From the NCBI GenBank assembly GCA_049652745.1, contig JBASEY010000014.1, forward strand, positions 1 through 11,236: 11,236 nt of DNA, given 5' to 3'. The stretch's first letter is position 1. Each line of letters begins with the position of its first letter. The notes beneath the pieces are model-generated. The model saw only the letters and a program-made list of their open reading frames with translations. It was not told the DNA's origin and did not search any database. Below are positions 8,041 to 11,236 of this stretch, one piece after another. Source of the stretch: JBASEY01 sp049652745. GTDB taxonomy: Bacteria > CSSED10-310. Made by a program: the position numbers and the translations under genes.

Positions 8041-10410
8041 TCAAGACGAAACTGTCCTCACAAGGCGGAAGCCCAGATCGATTAAACCCCATGATGGGTG
8101 ATGATGATTCCGGTTTGCCGACCGACAGCCTCTGGGGGGATTCTTCCAACCACCGCCCCGGACGACCCGCTCCGAACCGGAAGTAGGGCCGACATAGTCG
8201 ATCACCGTGCCACTTGGATAATCTGCATACCAGTCCCAGCACCACTCCTGCACATTCCCATGCATGTCAAACAAGGCCCATGAATTCGGTAATTTACTTC
8301 CAACAACTTCCGTCTTTTTTCCTGTAGTATTCGCACAGTAAACAAAATACTGCTCCAGAGTTTGATGTGTTCCCGATGAGCAGGATATACAATTGATGGA
8401 ATTGTAATTAATCTCAATACAAACAAACGGGCCTGTTGTTCCTGCGCGACATGCATATTCCCATTCTGCTTCAGTGGGTAGCCGATACCCATCCGCAGCA
8501 AAATCCCAGTAAATTTGATCATCGATGTCATAGTTCGTCGCATCCACCGTCACCGTGAACGCAGCATCTTTATAATAACACTGCCTGAAACCGTTCTCCA
8601 ATGACAACAGATTCGCAAACAACGCCGCACTATACCAAGTGGTTCGCTGCACAGGGTGACTATTCGTTGGACTGGCTTGTTTATCAGTCCGATCTAACGG
8701 TAGTGTCGGCTGAACATTTTCCAAATTCGCCCACATTTGACGAGTAACCTCTGTTTGCATCACCGCGATCTCCCTTGTCAAATAGTGCATGAACAGCGGT
8801 CCCTCAGTAGCATCTCGACAGGGTTCCATACTTGGTGATCCTTGCGTGAATATTCCGGCAGGAATAAGCATCATGTTTCCTACAATGGGATCAGTGGAAA
8901 ACAAATTTCCCGGAGTTTGCGTCGGAGTTGGTGTTGGCGTATCAATGGGGTAAGGGGTGGGTGTTGGGGTTAGCGGACGTGGTGTTGGTGTGCTTGTTGG
9001 AGTAGATGTACCTTCAACAGTCGGTGTGGCTGTCGGAGCCTCGTGCTTTTGGATGGTTCGCACTAGGCGTAGTCCTACATAGGACTTCCTGTACGTGGGC
9101 TCGTCATATCCGCGATTCGCCGATCGACAAAATGCAGGGTAACAATACCAACTGCCACCTCGGTAAACGCGATAGGGACCAACAGACATACCGTTATAGT
9201 CGATTATTGTTCTCTCTGGATAAGTATATGGAGCACTGTCCCAGCACCATTCGTTAACATTCCCGTGCACATCCTTCAGATTCCAGGGATTCGGCAACTT
9301 GCTCCCAACATGCTGTGCCCTGTTCAATTGGTCCGCATGGCAAACACAATACTTCTCCAGTGTCTGAAGTTGCTCTGATGTGGCAGAATAACAATTATTT
9401 TTATTATAAAAGGGTTCGTCAAATGAAAATGGACCACTTGTGCCGGCTCGAGCAAAGTATTCCCATTCACCCTCTGTCGGCAATCGATATCCGTCAGCAA
9501 CAAATTTGCAGTATATTTTATCGTCGAGGTTATAATTTGTCGCATCTACCGGCGTTGTAAAAGCTTCATCTATATAATAACATTGCATGAAACCGTTCTG
9601 CAACGACAACAGGTTTGCAAACAATGCCGACTCATACCATGTGTTCTTCTGCACAGGATAATGCGGTCCTGGGCTGATACTTTCATCGCTGTGATCAACC
9701 GGTAGAGTTGGTTGTTGCACTCGTAACTCAGCCCACATAAAACGTGAAACCTCTGTTTCCATCACCACAATATCCTTCGTCAGAATATGTGTGAATTGCG
9801 GCCCTTCTCTGATATTTCGACAAAATTCAGTTTCCGGTGATCCTTGAGTGAACGTTCCTGCCGGCACAAACCGCATATTTCCAACGATCGGTTCTACGGC
9901 AAACAAATCTCCGGCAACACACGGTGGAGTAATTGTGGGAGTAGGGGTTGGGGTGTATGTGGGAGTCGGAGTCCATTTATGAGTATGGCCCAACCAGAAT
10001 TTCTGATAATCATAATCCCAGTTTTCCACATCCACATAACAAGCCCCCCAGAAAACCACGGGCCCAAACGGAATGAATGAGTCAATATCAGGAAAATCAA
10101 ACTCTAGAAAAGGCAATATCGATTTTCCAGTCTCGATATCAAGAACGCCAAAATCCACTTCCGTCGTAAAGGATGGCCAGAAAAAATATTCGCCCATTAT
10201 TTCAAGAATACCGAATACCGAAGCATTCGGCACCATAAAACCTTTATTATACAGGTAAAGCTCGGCCTTGAAGTGATCGTACGAAATGAACCCGGCATCA
10301 TTCAAACGCATCTCCACATCGATGGTCGCTGCATCGACCACCGGCAACACACAAAACACCAGCAGGTTCGGCAAGATAAAATACTTGATTATCCATCTGC
10401 ATCGTTTCAT
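8041..10410 (-). CDS. Secreted protein with two SUMF1/FGE-sulfatase-type domains and Thr-Pro linkers (gene C, 789 aa)
   Basis: Paralogue of gene B with the same layout: signal peptide (1-27), N-terminal domain (28-146, about 77% identical to that of B by my count), Thr-Pro linker (147-163), FGE-type domain 1 (about 168-451), a longer Thr-Pro linker (458-500) and FGE-type domain 2 (about 502-785). Hallmarks are GYRLPTEGEWEYF (307-319), GYRLPTEAEWEYA (641-653), DVHGNVNEWCWD (380-391), DMHGNVQEWCWD (715-726) and RGG.W in each domain. Domain 1 has RGGSWYCYPAFC, with Cys423 and Cys428 in the C-x4-C spacing of the copper-binding Cys pair of genuine FGE (human KGGSYMCHRSYC); domain 2 has Asn at the first position. 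Catalysis is thus conceivable only for domain 1 and is unproven. The start is the ATG at 10410, with AGGAGG (10416-10421) 5 nt upstream; the in-frame ATG at 10431 would bury this site inside the coding sequence. A promoter lies at 10473-10501. Confidence 0.88.
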   Translation of the reverse strand: MKRCRWIIKYFILPNLLVFCVLPVVDAATIDVEMRLNDAGFISYDHFKAELYLYNKGFMVPNASVFGILEIMGEYFFWPSFTTEVDFGVLDIETGKSILPFLEFDFPDIDSFIPFGPVVFWGACYVDVENWDYDYQKFWLGHTHKWTPTPTYTPTPTPTITPPCVAGDLFAVEPIVGNMRFVPAGTFTQGSPETEFCRNIREGPQFTHILTKDIVVMETEVSRFMWAELRVQQPTLPVDHSDESISPGPHYPVQKNTWYESALFANLLSLQNGFMQCYYIDEAFTTPVDATNYNLDDKIYCKFVADGYRLPTEGEWEYFARAGTSGPFSFDEPFYNKNNCYSATSEQLQTLEKYCVCHADQLNRAQHVGSKLPNPWNLKDVHGNVNEWCWDSAPYTYPERTIIDYNGMSVGPYRVYRGGSWYCYPAFCRSANRGYDEPTYRKSYVGLRLVRTIQKHEAPTATPTVEGTSTPTSTPTPRPLTPTPTPYPIDTPTPTPTQTPGNLFSTDPIVGNMMLIPAGIFTQGSPSMEPCRDATEGPLFMHYLTREIAVMQTEVTRQMWANLENVQPTLPLDRTDKQASPTNSHPVQRTTWYSAALFANLLSLENGFRQCYYKDAAFTVTVDATNYDIDDQIYWDFAADGYRLPTEAEWEYACRAGTTGPFVCIEINYNSINCISCSSGTHQTLEQYFVYCANTTGKKTEVVGSKLPNSWALFDMHGNVQEWCWDWYADYPSGTVIDYVGPTSGSERVVRGGGWKNPPRGCRSANRNHHHPSWGLIDLGFRLVRTVSS
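8043..8058 (-). other. Small hairpin at the 3' end of gene C
   Basis: On the minus strand AGGAC, loop AGTTTC, GTCTT: a 5-bp stem with one G-T pair, straddling the last codons. Gene D ends with the same loop and a longer stem. Confidence 0.35.
8056..8160 (-). other. 35-residue hypervariable segment, gene C domain 2
   Basis: Residues 751-785, RGGGW to GFRLVR, with core KNP after Trp and NHHH between CRSANR and Pro. It ends four codons before the stop. Confidence 0.6.
8911..9039 (-). repeat. Thr-Pro linker 2 of gene C, longest of the set
   Basis: Codes for about residues 458-500, dominated by TPTPTP units with interruptions (VEGTS, RPL, YPID). At about 43 residues it is twice the length of the equivalent linker of gene B, as expected for expansion of a repeat tract. 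Confidence 0.8.
9058..9162 (-). other. 35-residue hypervariable segment, gene C domain 1, with FGE-like Cys pair
   Basis: Residues 417-451, RGGSW to GLRLVR, core YCY after Trp. The two Cys codons (9142-9144 and 9127-9129) occupy the positions of the catalytic pair of true FGE; the first is a variable column in the other copies. Confidence 0.6.
9922..9972 (-). repeat. Thr-Pro linker 1 of gene C
   Basis: Codes for residues 147-163 (TPTPTYTPTPTPTITPP), joining the N-terminal domain to FGE-type domain 1. Confidence 0.8.
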
Positions 10411-10466
10411 GGTTGCCTCCTTTAAAATCATTCAATACATGTCGCCCACAAATGTCTCGGCTATGT
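10411..10466 (-). promoter_or_regulatory. Leader of gene C with strong ribosome-binding site
   Basis: Likely 5' untranslated region of about 56 nt. It shares TAGCCGA and ATGATTTTAAAGGAGGC blocks with the leader of gene B. AAAGGAGG lies 5 nt before the chosen ATG at 10410. Confidence 0.5.
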
Positions 10467-10472
10467 ATTATT

Positions 10473-10501
10473 ACTGTAGTTAATTTGAGAAAGACTGTCA
10501 A
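10473..10501 (-). promoter_or_regulatory. Sigma70-type promoter of gene C (probably of C and B)
   Basis: TTGACA (10496-10501, minus strand), a 17-nt spacer and TACAGT (10473-10478, four of six consensus bases). Transcription would start near 10466. The -35 box lies inside a short local repeat (10482-10505) related to the GGGGACAGAC family. Confidence 0.6.
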
Positions 10502-10560
10502 TTGGCGGTGAGTTGATTTTAAGGGGACAGACTTCCAATTTTGAGAAGACTTTCAATTTC
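10482..10560 (+). repeat. Cluster of AGACT..CAATT units including a GGGGACAGAC copy
   Basis: Three related words follow one another: TTGAGAAAGACTGTCAATT (10485-10503), GGGGACAGACTTCCAATT (10523-10540) and TTGAGAAGACTTTCAATT (10541-10558). The outer two are a diverged direct repeat about 55 bp apart, and the middle one is the dispersed-repeat core. The cluster overlaps the -35 region of gene C. Confidence 0.55.
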
Positions 10561-10607
10561 GATGTAAAAAATATCTCTTGATGCTAGAACGCCTCATAAA
10601 AAACCAT

Positions 10608-10637
10608 TATTCGCGTCTATTCGCGTCTATTCGCGGT
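10608..10637 (+). repeat. Three tandem 10-bp units TATTCGCGTC
   Basis: TATTCGCGTC, TATTCGCGTC, TATTCGCGGT follow without spacing. The gap is otherwise gene-free between gene D (ending at 10705) and gene C. The period is close to one helical turn, but nothing shows a function. Confidence 0.75.
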
Positions 10638-10704
10638 TTATAAAAACAGCGTTCATAGATAGCGGGAACAGCACAACTGATAGCACCCGGTTCAGAAACA
10701 CATT

Positions 10705-10724
10705 TTAGAACGAAACTGTTCTAA
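10705..10724 (-). other. Perfect inverted repeat across the stop codon of gene D
   Basis: On the minus strand TTAGAAC, loop AGTTTC, GTTCTAA, including the TAA stop. It is a 7-bp perfect stem directly after the 35-residue variable segment. There is no T-run behind it, so it is not a classical terminator. Confidence 0.5.
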
Positions 10725-11236
10725 CCAGGCGGAAGCCAAAGTCGCAGCACGTGTCCGACGGGGGGCTCCAACCGCGATTCGCTGACCGGCAAAGCCTGGG
10801 ATCACGATCCCAACCGCCACCCCGGATGACATGACCGTGGCTGGAATCCGGACCGACATAATCGGTCACCGTTCCTGTCGGATAATTTGCAATCCAATCC
10901 CAGCAGAATTCCAATACATTTCCATGCACATCTTTCAGATTCCAAAGATTCGGCAACTTGCTTCCCACAACTGCTGTCTCACCGGGATTGTTGGCGCAGT
11001 AGACACAATATTGCGCCAGCGTTGGATGCGTCCCCGATGTACAGGAGCCGCAATTAGTGGATTTATAATCCGGTTCGTCACACGAAAACGGACCACTTGT
11101 ACCCGCTCGGGCAAAGTGTTCCCATTCTCCTTCAGTCGGCAATCGATACCCGTCTGCATTGAAATTGCAATAGATTGGTTCGGTCGTATAATTCGAAGCT
11201 GTCAAAGGTATCGTATATCCAGCATCCATGTAATAG
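10705..11236 (-). CDS. SUMF1/FGE-sulfatase-type protein, C-terminal part, cut by window edge (gene D)
   Basis: The frame is open to the right edge: TAT TAC precede the ATG at 11229, giving YYMDAGYT, the counterpart of CYYKDAAFT inside domains of B and C. The ATG is therefore internal and the true start lies outside. Hallmarks in the visible part: GYRLPTEGEWEHF, RAGTSGPFSCDE, YCVYC, DVHGNVLEFCWD, RGGGW and GFRLVR. The first FGE Cys position is Arg (RGGGWDRDPRLC), so this domain probably lacks the catalytic pair. Similarity suggests a third member of the B/C set, probably with the same secreted layout, though its N-terminal half cannot be seen. The gap to gene C is 294 bp with a promoter, so C need not depend on D for transcription. 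Confidence 0.85.
   Translation of the reverse strand, partial: YYMDAGYTIPLTASNYTTEPIYCNFNADGYRLPTEGEWEHFARAGTSGPFSCDEPDYKSTNCGSCTSGTHPTLAQYCVYCANNPGETAVVGSKLPNLWNLKDVHGNVLEFCWDWIANYPTGTVTDYVGPDSSHGHVIRGGGWDRDPRLCRSANRGWSPPSDTCCDFGFRLVRTVSF
10720..10824 (-). other. 35-residue hypervariable segment, gene D
   Basis: RGGGW to GFRLVR with core DRD after Trp, CRSANR kept, then GWSP, Pro and the variable run SDTCCDF. It ends four codons before the stop, as in B domain 2 and C domain 2. Confidence 0.6.

Noticed and set aside
8911..9039. GGTGTTGG-type tract as a microsatellite or CRISPR-like array
   Set aside because: On the minus strand it is in-frame Thr-Pro linker code; units are too short and irregular for a CRISPR, and no spacers are present.
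10411..10431. Longer form of gene C starting at the ATG at 10431 (MILKEAT extension)
   Set aside because: The extension consists of the ribosome-binding site itself; ATG 10410 has ideal spacing and matches the start of gene B.
10432..10704. Template repeat or small RNA of a DGR in the gap between genes D and C
   Set aside because: I compared the gap by eye with the variable segments and found no CGGGGCGG..TGG or CGCTC..AACCG-like block rich in AAY codons; the other two gaps also show none.
10640..10704. Intrinsic terminator after gene D
   Set aside because: GCTGTT words before the T-run at about 10642-10646 (minus strand) are direct, not inverted, repeats; only a 4-bp stem can be drawn.

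Overview
The window looks like accessory DNA from a Gram-negative, probably uncultured bacterium. Evidence for this is two secreted proteins with threonine-proline linkers, a large inner-membrane/periplasmic protein, good Shine-Dalgarno sites and sigma70-type promoters. I cannot place the organism more precisely. All convincing genes lie on the minus strand, so transcription runs from right to left.

Right to left: (D) 10705-11236 is the C-terminal part of a SUMF1/FGE-sulfatase-type protein cut by the window edge. A 294-bp gap follows with repeats and a good promoter. (C) 8041-10410 and (B) 5680-7965 are full-length paralogues, 75 bp apart, sharing one architecture: signal peptide, a conserved N-terminal domain of about 120 residues, a Thr-Pro linker, an FGE-type domain, a second Thr-Pro linker and a second FGE-type domain. 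An almost 1-kb gap (4715-5679) holds dispersed repeats, a broken small ORF and the promoter of the next gene. (A) 617-4714 is a 1365-residue membrane protein of unknown function that appears to be an internal duplication or fusion. A repeat-bearing gap (111-616) follows, then the first 36 codons of a Y1/REP-associated tyrosine transposase (RAYT) at the left edge with its own near-consensus promoter.

The most interesting signal is in the five FGE-type domains. Each carries a C-terminal segment of exactly 35 residues, from RGG.W to GFRLVR, with fixed framework residues and extreme variation between them. The variable codons mostly end in a pyrimidine. This is the layout expected of C-type-lectin-fold variable regions diversified by a diversity-generating retroelement (DGR). 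No reverse transcriptase or template repeat is in the window, and the framework codons also differ silently. A DGR is therefore a hypothesis (old, remote or lost), not a demonstration.

A second layer is a dispersed repeat with the core GGGGACAGACTTCCAATT, found six times, all in intergenic DNA. One copy is upstream of the RAYT gene and two lie just after gene stops, which suggests a REP-like family linked to that transposase.
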